Shown: piece after piece, positions 18,579 to 26,166 of the stretch | How the letters are laid out: each line of letters begins with the position of its first letter | Position numbering within the stretch: position 1 is the stretch's first letter | Origin: Stenotrophomonas sp. BIO128-Bstrain | GTDB taxonomy: Bacteria > Pseudomonadota > Gammaproteobacteria > Xanthomonadales > Xanthomonadaceae | Direction: 5' to 3' | DNA length: 64,000 nucleotides | Assembly: GCF_030128875.1 (NCBI RefSeq) | Contig: NZ_CP124620.1 | Location: 2,356,001-2,420,000 of the forward strand | Position numbers and translations under genes: made by a program | The notes under the pieces: generated by a model | Told to the model about the DNA's origin: nothing | Seen by the model: the letters and a program-made list of their open reading frames with translations, nothing else | The model's database searches: none

Positions 18579-19325
18579 TTACAGGCCGCGCTGGCGGACG
18601 GCCTCGAACAGGCTCACGCCGGTGGCGACGGAGACGTTCAGGCTCTCGATATCGCCCGGCATCGGAATCTTGACCAGGCCGTCGCAGTTTTCACGGGTCA
18701 GGCGGCGCAGGCCGTCGGCTTCGCCGCCCAGCACCAGCGCCACGTTGCCCTTGAGGTCGATTGCGTACAGCGACTCGGTGGCTTCACCGGCCAGGCCGTA
18801 GATCCACACGCCCAGCTTCTGCAGGTCCTTCAGGCAGCGCGAGAGGTTGGTCACCTGCACGACCGGGATGCGGTCGGCCGCGCCGGCCGAGGTCTTGCGC
18901 ACGGTCGCGTTGACCGAGGCCGACTTGTCCTTGGGAATGATCACCGCCGTGGCACCGGCGGCCGCTGCGCTGCGCAGGCAGGCGCCGAGATTGTGCGGAT
19001 CCTGCACTTCATCAAGGATCAGCAGCAGGGCCTTGCCCTCGGCCGCTTCGACCAGCCCTTCCAGTTCGTTCTCGCCCCAGGTCCGCGCGGCCTGGTAGCG
19101 CGCCGCCACGCCCTGGTGACGCACCGAACCGCCCACACCGTCCAGCGCCTGGGTGTTCACCTTGCGCACGTCGATGCCCTTGCGGCGTGCGTTTTCCTCG
19201 ATCTCGGTCAGACGCGGATTCTTCGCACCGGCCTCGATGAGGACCTCGCGGACGTTCTCGGCATCATTCTCGATCGAAGAGGCGACGGCGTTGACGCCGA
19301 CGATCCACTGGCTTTGCTTGCTCAT
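18579..19325 (-). CDS. rlmB: 23S rRNA (guanosine-2'-O-)-methyltransferase RlmB
   Basis: A SPOUT-class methyltransferase that 2'-O-methylates G2251 in the 23S rRNA P-loop, 248 residues against 243 in E. coli. The N-terminal L30e-like substrate domain begins IVGVNAVASSIEN. The catalytic trefoil-knot domain has LLILDEVQDPHNLGACLRSAAAAG, then LGGEADGLRRLT and IPMPGDIESLNVSVATG. I chose ATG 19325 (MSKQSQW) over an in-frame ATG at 19412, because the 29 extra residues do not belong to the family. Confidence 0.95.
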   Translation of the reverse strand: MSKQSQWIVGVNAVASSIENDAENVREVLIEAGAKNPRLTEIEENARRKGIDVRKVNTQALDGVGGSVRHQGVAARYQAARTWGENELEGLVEAAEGKALLLILDEVQDPHNLGACLRSAAAAGATAVIIPKDKSASVNATVRKTSAGAADRIPVVQVTNLSRCLKDLQKLGVWIYGLAGEATESLYAIDLKGNVALVLGGEADGLRRLTRENCDGLVKIPMPGDIESLNVSVATGVSLFEAVRQRGL

Positions 19326-19421
19326 TGCGGGGGGCGGGACCGGTAAAGGGGTTGGTAATGGTAGAGCATCAAGGCCCACCCTGCCCTGCCGGGCGTTCAC
19401 GGGGGCGTTCACGGCCTGCCT

Positions 19422-19898
19422 TCAGCGGGGTGGCCAGTCGCTGGTGTCGTGGTCGGGGTGCTGGTGGGAAACGATATGCAGCAGGAAGTCGCCGGCCTCG
19501 GCATCCTGCTCGCTGCGCAACGCGCTCAGCGAGCCCAGGCGGTCCACGAAGGGCAGCTTGGCTTCGATCCCGTACTGGATCGTCGGCGGCAGGCGGGCCG
19601 GCTCGTCGAAAGCGCCCGCCGCGATCGCCACCCCATCCGGGGCTTCGTAGGTCAACGGGGTGCCGCAGTCGGCGCAGAAGCCGCGCTGGACCATGTTGGA
19701 GGACTGGAAACGCCGGGGCTCGCCGCGGGTCCAGCGGAACTCGCTGCCACGCACCGACACCAGGGGGGCGTAGTACGCGCCGAACGCCTTCTGGCACATC
19801 CGGCAGTGGCAGATCGAGCTGTGGGTCAGCTCACCGACCACGTGGAAGCGGATCGCGCCGCACTGGCAGCCGCCGCTGTATTCGGGGAGGGACGGCAT
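19422..19898 (-). CDS. GFA (glutathione-dependent formaldehyde-activating) family protein
   Basis: A 158-residue single-domain protein of the GFA/CENP-V zinc-binding fold. Zinc-ligand cysteines are visible in GGCQCGAIRF, CHCRMCQKAFGA and FCADCGTPL, together with the family end motif around IQYGIEAKLPFVDRL. Family members include S-hydroxymethylglutathione synthase, but most small members have unknown substrates. Formaldehyde activity should not be assumed. The gene stands alone between rlmB and rnr on the same strand, with hairpins on the rnr side. Confidence 0.85.
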   Translation of the reverse strand: MPSLPEYSGGCQCGAIRFHVVGELTHSSICHCRMCQKAFGAYYAPLVSVRGSEFRWTRGEPRRFQSSNMVQRGFCADCGTPLTYEAPDGVAIAAGAFDEPARLPPTIQYGIEAKLPFVDRLGSLSALRSEQDAEAGDFLLHIVSHQHPDHDTSDWPPR

Positions 19899-19934
19899 GG
19901 GATCGCTCCGACGGGGTCCGTGGGAAACACCATG

Positions 19935-19988
19935 CCACCCGCGGAGGGCGGGTGGATGGTCCGCGTACCGGCCGAGGGCCGGTACGCG
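19935..19988. terminator. Two hairpins downstream of rnr
   Basis: CCACCCGC/GCGGGTGG-type arms lie at about 19935-19955. A perfect 12-bp stem, CGCGTACCGGCC/GGCCGGTACGCG with a GAG loop, lies at 19962-19988. They lie just past the rnr stop (minus strand) and before the GFA gene. No T-run follows, so they are more likely 3'-end stabilisers than classical terminators. Confidence 0.4.
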
Positions 19989-19992
19989 TGGA

Positions 19993-22461
19993 TCAATACT
20001 TCTGTTTCTGGCGCTTGGCCGGCTGGCCGCGCGGCGGCAGCTCGGGCAGCGAATCGTCCTTCTCTTCGACCAGGCGAAAGTCGATCTTGCGCTCTTCCAT
20101 GCTGGCCTTGAGCACCAGGATCCGCACCCGGTCGCCGAGACGGTAGATCTTGCCGCGGCGCTCGCCGTTGAGCGTCTTGCGCACCGCGTCGAACTGGTAA
20201 TAGTCGTGCGGCAGCTGGGTCACGTGGACCAGGCCGTTGACCTTGGATTCGTCCAGTTCCACGAACAGGCCGAAGCTGGTCACGCCACTGATCACGCCAT
20301 CGAACTGGCCACCGACGTGCTTTTCCATCCACGCGGCGCGGTAACGCTCGTCCACTTCGCGCTCGGCTTCATCGGCACGACGCGCACGCTCGGAGCACTG
20401 CAGCGCCAGTGCCGCCATCTCACGCGGTGAGTAGGTGAACTTCTCCGGTGCGGCCCCGCTGAGCGCGTGCTTGATCGCACGGTGCACCAGCAGATCGGGG
20501 TAGCGACGGATCGGCGAGGTGAAGTGCGCGTAAGCATCCAGTGCCAGGCCGAAGTGGCCCAGGTTGTCCGGCGAATACACCGCCAGGCTCTGGCTGCGCA
20601 GCAGCACCGATTCCAGCAGTGCTGCGTCCGGTCGGTCGCGCACCTTCTTGAGCAGCTTGGTGAAATCGGCCGGCTGCACCTTCGACCACGGCGGCAGGCT
20701 CAGCTTGAATTCCTTCAGGAACTCGAGCAGGTCGGCGTACTTGGATTCCGGCGGGCGCTCATGGTCACGGAACGGCGCCGGCACGTGCTTGGCCAGCAGG
20801 TAGCGAGCAGCCTGCACGTTGGCCGCGATCATGCATTCTTCGATGAGCTTGTGCGCATCGTTGCGCACCATCATCCCGGCCTGGGTGACTTCGCCGGTGT
20901 TGTCCAGCACGAAGCGTACTTCGGAGGTTTCAAACTCGATCGCACCGCGGCGGGTACGGGCCTTGGCCAGCACGTGATACAGCTGGTACAGGCGATCCAC
21001 CTGCGGCATCAGCGGACCGATCGCCTTGCGCGCGGCCGGGTCGTTCTCGCCCACCGCTTCCCAGACCTGGTTGTAGGTCAGGCGCGCGTGCGAATTCATC
21101 ACGGCTTCGTAGAACCGCGAGTGGATGACCTCGCCCTCGCGGTTGACCTGCATGTCGCAGACGAAGCACATGCGGTCGACCTTGGGCATCAGCGAGCAGA
21201 TGCCGTTGGACAGCGTCTCCGGCAGCATCGGCACCACGAAGCCCGGGAAGTAGACCGAGGTCGCACGCTTCTGCGCTTCATCATCCAGCGGCGTACCAGG
21301 ACGCACGTAGTTGGAAACGTCGGCGATCGCCACGACCAGGCGGAAGCCTTCGGCATTCGGTTCGCAATAAACGGCGTCGTCGAAGTCCTTGGCATCCTCG
21401 CCATCGATGGTGACCAGCGGCGTGTTGCGCAGGTCTTCGCGATGGCCGATCTGTTCCGGGGTGACCACCATCGGCACTGCGGTGGCTTCAGCCAGCACTT
21501 CCGCCGGGAACTCGAACGGCAGTTCATGGCCGTGGATGGCGGTTTCCACCACCAGCGACGCGGTCAGCTTGTCACCAAGCACGGCGATGATGCGGCCGAT
21601 CGGCGGGCGGCGGGTATCCGGCGCCTGGGTCAGCTCGCAGACCACCAGCTGGCCATCCCGGGCCTCGCCGGTCTGGTCGGGTGGGATCTGCACGTTGCGC
21701 TGCACGCGCTTGTCGTCGGGCACCACATAGTTGATGCCGAATTCGACGCTGAAGCGACCGATCAGGCGGCTCATGCCGCGCTCGAGCACACGCGAAATGC
21801 TCGCCTCGCGGCGGCCACGGCGATCGATGCCGGTCACGTTGACCAGCACGCGGTCGCCATGCAGCACCTTGCGCATTTCAAACGGCGGCAGGAACAGATC
21901 GTCGCCACCTTCGACCGGGCGGAGGAAGCCGAACCCTTCCGGGTTGGCGATCACCACGCCGGTGATCAGGTTGACCGCCTGCAGCGGCGCGAATCCGCCA
22001 CGGCGGTTCTGCACCAGCTGGCCATCACGGCACATCGCGCCTAGGCGCTTGCCGAGGGCATCGGCGCGGTCCGGCTCGGTCAGGCCGAGATGGATGGCGA
22101 TCTCTTCGGCGGTCTGCGGGCCATCGCAGCGGTCGAGCAGCTGCAGGATCGCCTCGCGGCTGGCGATCGGCTGCGCATAGCGCTCGGCCTCGCGGGCGGC
22201 AAAGGGATCCAGCTGCACTTCACCGTCCAGCGGGGTGGGATGCGGGCGGCGACGGGTCGGGATGGGACCGGCGTGCGCGGGCTTGGGGCCCCGCTTGTTG
22301 CCACGCGGCGGCTCAGGGGTGTTCAGGGATTCGGGCATCCAGGGTGGCAGCTTGCCGGCCTTCTTGGCGGCAGCGCGGGGCTTGCCCGACGGACCGGCTG
22401 CCTTCTTGGGCGCCGGGGACTTGGGGGCTTTCGCGCCCTGGGTCGGTTTCTTTGGTTTCAT
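19993..22461 (-). CDS. rnr: Ribonuclease R
   Basis: An 822-residue processive 3'-5' exoribonuclease of the RNB family that degrades structured RNA and takes part in quality control. The order is: a Lys/Ala/Pro-rich basic N-terminal tail (about residues 1-80), a winged-helix region (LDRCDGPQTAEEIAIHLGL), two cold-shock domains, then the RNB core with its acidic cluster (VTIDGEDAKDFDDAVYCE). A C-terminal S1 domain follows (GVISGVTSFGLFVELDES) and a short Lys-rich tail. ATG 22461 (MKPKKPTQGAK) was chosen. The reading frame continues upstream into antisense tRNA sequence, which is not coding. Confidence 0.95.
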   Translation of the reverse strand: MKPKKPTQGAKAPKSPAPKKAAGPSGKPRAAAKKAGKLPPWMPESLNTPEPPRGNKRGPKPAHAGPIPTRRRPHPTPLDGEVQLDPFAAREAERYAQPIASREAILQLLDRCDGPQTAEEIAIHLGLTEPDRADALGKRLGAMCRDGQLVQNRRGGFAPLQAVNLITGVVIANPEGFGFLRPVEGGDDLFLPPFEMRKVLHGDRVLVNVTGIDRRGRREASISRVLERGMSRLIGRFSVEFGINYVVPDDKRVQRNVQIPPDQTGEARDGQLVVCELTQAPDTRRPPIGRIIAVLGDKLTASLVVETAIHGHELPFEFPAEVLAEATAVPMVVTPEQIGHREDLRNTPLVTIDGEDAKDFDDAVYCEPNAEGFRLVVAIADVSNYVRPGTPLDDEAQKRATSVYFPGFVVPMLPETLSNGICSLMPKVDRMCFVCDMQVNREGEVIHSRFYEAVMNSHARLTYNQVWEAVGENDPAARKAIGPLMPQVDRLYQLYHVLAKARTRRGAIEFETSEVRFVLDNTGEVTQAGMMVRNDAHKLIEECMIAANVQAARYLLAKHVPAPFRDHERPPESKYADLLEFLKEFKLSLPPWSKVQPADFTKLLKKVRDRPDAALLESVLLRSQSLAVYSPDNLGHFGLALDAYAHFTSPIRRYPDLLVHRAIKHALSGAAPEKFTYSPREMAALALQCSERARRADEAEREVDERYRAAWMEKHVGGQFDGVISGVTSFGLFVELDESKVNGLVHVTQLPHDYYQFDAVRKTLNGERRGKIYRLGDRVRILVLKASMEERKIDFRLVEEKDDSLPELPPRGQPAKRQKQKY

Positions 22462-22546
22462 TGACCTCAATAGTAACCGCTGCGGGTGTGCAGAACCGGT
22501 CAGCGGCACTGCCTGTGCAGGATTGTGAAGAAATTTCACAAAACCG

Positions 22547-22575
22547 TTGACAAGCCTCACGGACATGCCCAAAAT
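22547..22575 (+). promoter_or_regulatory. Promoter of first tRNA-Leu
   Basis: TTGACA (22547-22552), a 17-bp spacer and CAAAAT (22570-22575) lie 14 bp before the tRNA. The GC-rich discriminator that follows (CGCCCCC) is typical of stringently controlled stable-RNA promoters. Confidence 0.8.
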
Positions 22576-22589
22576 TCGCCCCCTGAGTC

Positions 22590-22676
22590 GCCCAGGTGGC
22601 GGAATTGGTAGACGCACTAGCTTCAGGTGCTAGCGGGGGCAACTCCGTGGAGGTTCGAGTCCTCTCCTGGGCACCA
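22590..22676 (+). tRNA. tRNA-Leu (CAG), copy 1
   Basis: An 87-nt class II tRNA with CCA encoded. The acceptor is GCCCAGG/CCTGGGC. The anticodon stem CTAGC/GCTAG closes the loop TTCAGGT, giving anticodon CAG for the major Leu codon CTG. The long variable arm (CGGGG-GCAA-CTCCG) and the T-loop GTTCGAGTC are intact. It is the first of three tandem copies. Confidence 0.97.
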
Positions 22677-22693
22677 TGACTCGGAAAATGATC

Positions 22694-22716
22694 AAACCCG
22701 CGCAAGCGGGTTTTTT
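22694..22716 (+). terminator. Terminator of tRNA-Leu copy 1
   Basis: AAACCCGC-GCAA-GCGGG is followed by six T residues, 18 bp after the tRNA 3' end. Confidence 0.88.
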
Positions 22717-22808
22717 CGTTTCTGGCGTCCGCGCCACGCACGATTCGCGCGGAATGGACCGCGATGACGCTGCAATGCGTGGCAAATGAAATTTCCTGCG
22801 AAATCCTG

Positions 22809-22837
22809 TTGACACAATTCCGGATCTCCCGCAGAAT
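22809..22837 (+). promoter_or_regulatory. Promoter of second tRNA-Leu
   Basis: TTGACA (22809-22814), a 17-bp spacer and CAGAAT (22832-22837) lie at the same distance from the tRNA as in copies 1 and 3. Confidence 0.8.
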
Positions 22838-22851
22838 TCTCCTCCTGAGTC

Positions 22852-22938
22852 GCCCAGGTGGCGGAATTGGTAGACGCACTAGCTTCAGGTGCTAGCGGGG
22901 GCAACTCCGTGGAGGTTCGAGTCCTCTCCTGGGCACCA
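22852..22938 (+). tRNA. tRNA-Leu (CAG), copy 2
   Basis: Identical to copy 1 over all 87 nt by eye, with anticodon CAG. It has its own promoter and terminator. Confidence 0.97.
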
Positions 22939-22955
22939 TGACTCAGAAAATGATC

Positions 22956-22978
22956 AAACCCGCGCAAGCGGGTTTTTT
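22956..22978 (+). terminator. Terminator of tRNA-Leu copy 2
   Basis: The same hairpin and six-T tail as after copy 1. Confidence 0.88.
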
Positions 22979-23110
22979 CGTTTCTGCGGTTCGTCAATGC
23001 GCGGCCCTGCCCTGCGTCGATGCGCAACGCACGATGTGCGTGGCATCAACACCGCGATGACGCGGCCAATGACGACTGACGACTGGCGAAACATTTCCCG
23101 CGCGATCCTG

Positions 23111-23139
23111 TTGACACGATCACAGTTCTCCCGCAGAAT
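23111..23139 (+). promoter_or_regulatory. Promoter of third tRNA-Leu
   Basis: TTGACA (23111-23116), a 17-bp spacer and CAGAAT (23134-23139). The downstream bases up to the tRNA are the same as in copy 2. Confidence 0.8.
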
Positions 23140-23153
23140 TCTCCTCCTGAGTC

Positions 23154-23240
23154 GCCCAGGTGGCGGAATTGGTAGACGCACTAGCTTCAGGTGCTAGCGG
23201 GGGCAACTTCGTGGAGGTTCGAGTCCTCTCCTGGGCACCA
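23154..23240 (+). tRNA. tRNA-Leu (CAG), copy 3 with variable-arm substitution
   Basis: An 87-nt tRNA-Leu with anticodon CAG. It differs from copies 1 and 2 by one base, AACTCCG becoming AACTTCG in the variable arm. This turns a G-C pair into a tolerated G·U pair, so it should still fold and function. Confidence 0.96.
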
Positions 23241-23257
23241 TGACTCGGAAAATGATC

Positions 23258-23280
23258 AAACCCGCGCAAGCGGGTTTTTT
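23258..23280 (+). terminator. Terminator of tRNA-Leu copy 3
   Basis: The same hairpin and six-T tail as after the other two copies. Confidence 0.88.
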
Positions 23281-23340
23281 CGTTTCTGGCCGCCGCGCCC
23301 GGAAAGGCACGGAGCGCATTCCACGCTGGTCAGGAACCAC

Positions 23341-23371
23341 AAAAAAACCCCGCCTTTCAGCGGGGTTTTTT
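23341..23371. terminator. Bidirectional terminator between tRNA genes and emrB
   Basis: A7-CCCCGC-CTTTCA-GCGGGG-T6 gives a strong hairpin with U-tracts in both directions. It can end emrB transcripts from the minus strand and read-through from the tRNA units. Confidence 0.9.
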
Positions 23372-23394
23372 CGTTTCAGCTTACCGCGAACACC

Positions 23395-24966
23395 TCAATG
23401 CCCACCGGCCGAGGCAGCACCCGCGCCTGCGCCGAACGGCGGCTTGGCCAGCCACAGGAAGGCGATGATGGCCAGGAAGATCCAGCCCAGCAGGAAGAAG
23501 ATGTCGTTGAAGCCCATCTGCGACGCCTGGTGGTTGATCATGTTGTTGAGCGCGGCCGCGCCATGCTGCAGGTCGCCCTGCCCCATCGCGGTCACCTGGT
23601 CCTGCATGCCCGGGGTGTAGCCGGAGATGTGTTCGGTCAGATGCGCGTGGTGTTCCTGGGTACGGCGTGCCCACAACCACGTGGTCAGCGAGGCGGCGAA
23701 GCTGCCGCCCAGCGTGCGCAGGAAGGTGGCCAGGCCGGAGCCCGCGGCGATCTCGCGACCGTCCAGATCCGACAGCAGGATCTGCAGTACCGGCATGAAG
23801 AACAGCGCCACACCGATACCCATGATCAGCTGGATGCCGGCCACGTGGCCGAAGTCCACCTGCAGGTTGAACCCCGAGCGCAGGAAGCTGGTGAAGGACA
23901 GGAAGATGAAGGCGATCGTGGCCAGCATGCGCATGTCGAAGCGCGAGGCGTACTTGCCCACGAACGGCGTCATGATCACCGGCAGCACGCCGATCGGTGC
24001 GGTCGCCAGACCGGCCCAGATCGCGGTGTAGCCCATGTCACGCTGCAGCCACTGCGGAATCAGCAGCGCCACGCTGAAGAACGCCGCATACGCCACCACC
24101 ATCGCCAGCGTACCGGCGCGGAAGTTGCGATGCCGGAACAGGCGCAGGTCGACGATCGGGTCCTTGTCGGTCAGTTCCCAGATCAGGAACACCGCCAACG
24201 CCACCACCGACACACAGGCCAGCACGATGATCTTGGTCGAACTGAACCAGTCTTCGTCATTGCCCAGATCGAGCACCAGCTGCAGCGCGCCCACGCCGAT
24301 CACCAGGGTGATCAGGCCGACGTAATCCATCTTCGGCTTTTCAACGTGCTCCGGGCGTCCCTTGAGCTGGTTGCCCACCACCAGCGCGGCGAAGATGCCC
24401 AGCGGCACGTTGATCAGGAAAATCCATTCCCAACTGTAGTTGTCGGTGATCCAGCCCCCGAGGATCGGGCCGGCGATCGGCGCGACCACGGTGATCATCG
24501 CCAGTAGCGCCAGTGCCTGCCCGCGTTTCTCACGCGGGTACAGCGAAACCAGAAGGCTCTGCGTGATCGGGTACATCGGGCCGGCGACGAAGCCCTGGAT
24601 CGCACGCGACACGACCAGCATGCCCATGCTCTGGGCCAGGCCACACAGCAGCGAGGCCAGGGTGAAGGCCAGCGTGGCCCATACGAACAGCTTGGTCTCG
24701 CCGAAACGGCGGCTGAGGTAACCGGTCAGCGGCAGCGCGATCGCGGTGCTGACCGCGAACGAGGTGATGACCCAGGTGGCCTGCTGCGAACTGGCACCGA
24801 GATTACCGGCGATGGTCGGCAACGAGACGTTGGCGATGGTGGTGTCCAGGACCTGCATGAACGAGGCCATCGCCAGCCCTGCGGTACACAGGGCGACGTT
24901 GGCCGGCCGGAAGGCCATGCCTGGCGCCGCGGGGGCGCCCGGCGCGGCGGGAGCTTGTGCGGACAT
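23395..24966 (-). CDS. emrB: EmrB-like MFS drug efflux transporter (DHA2 family)
   Basis: A 523-residue inner-membrane proton-drug antiporter with 14 predicted transmembrane helices. Hallmarks are MQVLDTTIANVSLPTIAGNLG in helix 1, the loop motif TGYLSRRFGETKLF and motif C-like GPILGGWITDNYSWEWIFLINVPLG. It is the last gene of emrRCAB, and its ATG lies 7 bp after the emrA stop. In S. maltophilia the EmrCAB pump exports hydrophobic compounds such as nalidixic acid and uncouplers. Confidence 0.94.
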   Translation of the reverse strand: MSAQAPAAPGAPAAPGMAFRPANVALCTAGLAMASFMQVLDTTIANVSLPTIAGNLGASSQQATWVITSFAVSTAIALPLTGYLSRRFGETKLFVWATLAFTLASLLCGLAQSMGMLVVSRAIQGFVAGPMYPITQSLLVSLYPREKRGQALALLAMITVVAPIAGPILGGWITDNYSWEWIFLINVPLGIFAALVVGNQLKGRPEHVEKPKMDYVGLITLVIGVGALQLVLDLGNDEDWFSSTKIIVLACVSVVALAVFLIWELTDKDPIVDLRLFRHRNFRAGTLAMVVAYAAFFSVALLIPQWLQRDMGYTAIWAGLATAPIGVLPVIMTPFVGKYASRFDMRMLATIAFIFLSFTSFLRSGFNLQVDFGHVAGIQLIMGIGVALFFMPVLQILLSDLDGREIAAGSGLATFLRTLGGSFAASLTTWLWARRTQEHHAHLTEHISGYTPGMQDQVTAMGQGDLQHGAAALNNMINHQASQMGFNDIFFLLGWIFLAIIAFLWLAKPPFGAGAGAASAGGH

Positions 24967-24973
24967 GGTGGCC

Positions 24974-26155
24974 TCAGCTCGCCTTGGCCTGCTGCGGCAG
25001 GTTGCTCTGGATGATCTGGTGGATCACGTCGTCGGCGCTGTGCAGCTGCTTGGCGTAGACGTCGGTATCGAACACCTGGCCCTTGGCGGTTTCGGTCGGC
25101 AGCACGGTGCCCTTCTGGTCACGCAGGCTCACTTCGGCCTTGATCGACAGGCCGATGCGCAGCGGATGCTCGGCCAGCTGCTTGGCGTCGATGGCGATAC
25201 GCACCGGCACGCGCTGCACGATCTTGATCCAGTTGCCGCTGGCATTCTGCGCCGGCAGCAGCGAGAACGCCGAGCCGGTGCCCAGGCCCAGGCTGTCGAT
25301 GCGGCCCTTGTAGGTCACGTCGCCGCCGTACAGGTCCGAGCGCAGTTCCACTTCCTGGCCCAGGCGCATGTGACGCAGCTGGGTTTCCTTGAAGTTCGCT
25401 TCCACCCACATCTGCTCGGTCGGCACCACGGCCATCAGGGCAGTGCCCGGCTGCACGCGCTGGCCGACCTGCACCGAACGACGCGCCACGTAACCAGTGA
25501 CCGGTGCGACGATACCGGCGCGGGCGTTGTTGAGGTAGGCCTGGCGCAGCTGCGCGGCGGCGGCCTGTACGTCCGGCTGGGTGGCGATCACGGTGTCATC
25601 GACCAGTGCATTGCTGCGCTCGAAGGTTTCGCGCGAGCCGGCCACGGCTGCTTCGGCAGCGGCCAGTTCGGTGCGGGCATGCGCCAGTTCTTCGTTGGAG
25701 ATCGCGCCGGTGCTGGCCAGATCCTTACGGCGGTTGAAGTCTTCGCGCACGCGCTTGAGGGTGACCTGGCGCGCGTTCAATTCGGCCTGCGCGCCTTCCA
25801 CGCTGCGGTACAGACCGCGCACCTGGCGGACCGTCTTGGCGAGGTTGGCTTCAGCCTGCTGCAGGGCGACTTCAGTATCGGCCGGATCCAGCTGGACCAG
25901 CAGCTGGCCGCGCTCGACACGCATGCCGTCATCGGCGTTGATCCCGACCACCGTACCGCTGATCAGCGGGGTGATCTGGACCTGGTTGCCCTGCACGTAG
26001 GCATCGTCGGTTTCTTCGAACCAGCGGCCGAACATGAAGTACCACAGGGCCAACGCGGCCAACAGCAGCACCACGATGACCAGCAGGCCGCGCAGCAGCT
26101 TGCCGCGACGGGAGGGAGCTGCCTTCTCGGCAGCAGGAGCGGAGGTCTGACTCAT
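24974..26155 (-). CDS. emrA: EmrA-like HlyD-family membrane-fusion protein
   Basis: A 393-residue periplasmic adaptor. It has a single membrane helix at about residues 22-45 (LLVIVVLLLAALALWYFMF), a lipoyl half with INADDGMRVERGQLLVQLD, a coiled-coil hairpin (about 90-190) and a second lipoyl half (GIVAPVTGYVARRSVQVGQRV), then a beta-barrel. It links EmrB to the EmrC channel. It lies between emrC (11 bp) and emrB (7 bp) in one operon. Confidence 0.94.
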   Translation of the reverse strand: MSQTSAPAAEKAAPSRRGKLLRGLLVIVVLLLAALALWYFMFGRWFEETDDAYVQGNQVQITPLISGTVVGINADDGMRVERGQLLVQLDPADTEVALQQAEANLAKTVRQVRGLYRSVEGAQAELNARQVTLKRVREDFNRRKDLASTGAISNEELAHARTELAAAEAAVAGSRETFERSNALVDDTVIATQPDVQAAAAQLRQAYLNNARAGIVAPVTGYVARRSVQVGQRVQPGTALMAVVPTEQMWVEANFKETQLRHMRLGQEVELRSDLYGGDVTYKGRIDSLGLGTGSAFSLLPAQNASGNWIKIVQRVPVRIAIDAKQLAEHPLRIGLSIKAEVSLRDQKGTVLPTETAKGQVFDTDVYAKQLHSADDVIHQIIQSNLPQQAKAS

Positions 26156-26166
26156 GGGGATGACTC

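Noticed and set aside
19422..19898. Formaldehyde detoxification enzyme
   Set aside because: Only the GFA zinc fold is supported. No frmA/frmB or other formaldehyde genes lie nearby, so no substrate is assigned.
19962..19988. Rho-independent terminator for rnr
   Set aside because: The hairpin is perfect but lacks a T-run on either strand, so it was listed only as a likely stabilising structure.
22462..22617. N-terminal extension of RNase R beginning MRLPIPPPGR
   Set aside because: It is the antisense of tRNA-Leu and its promoter. The same peptide start appears antisense of each tRNA copy.
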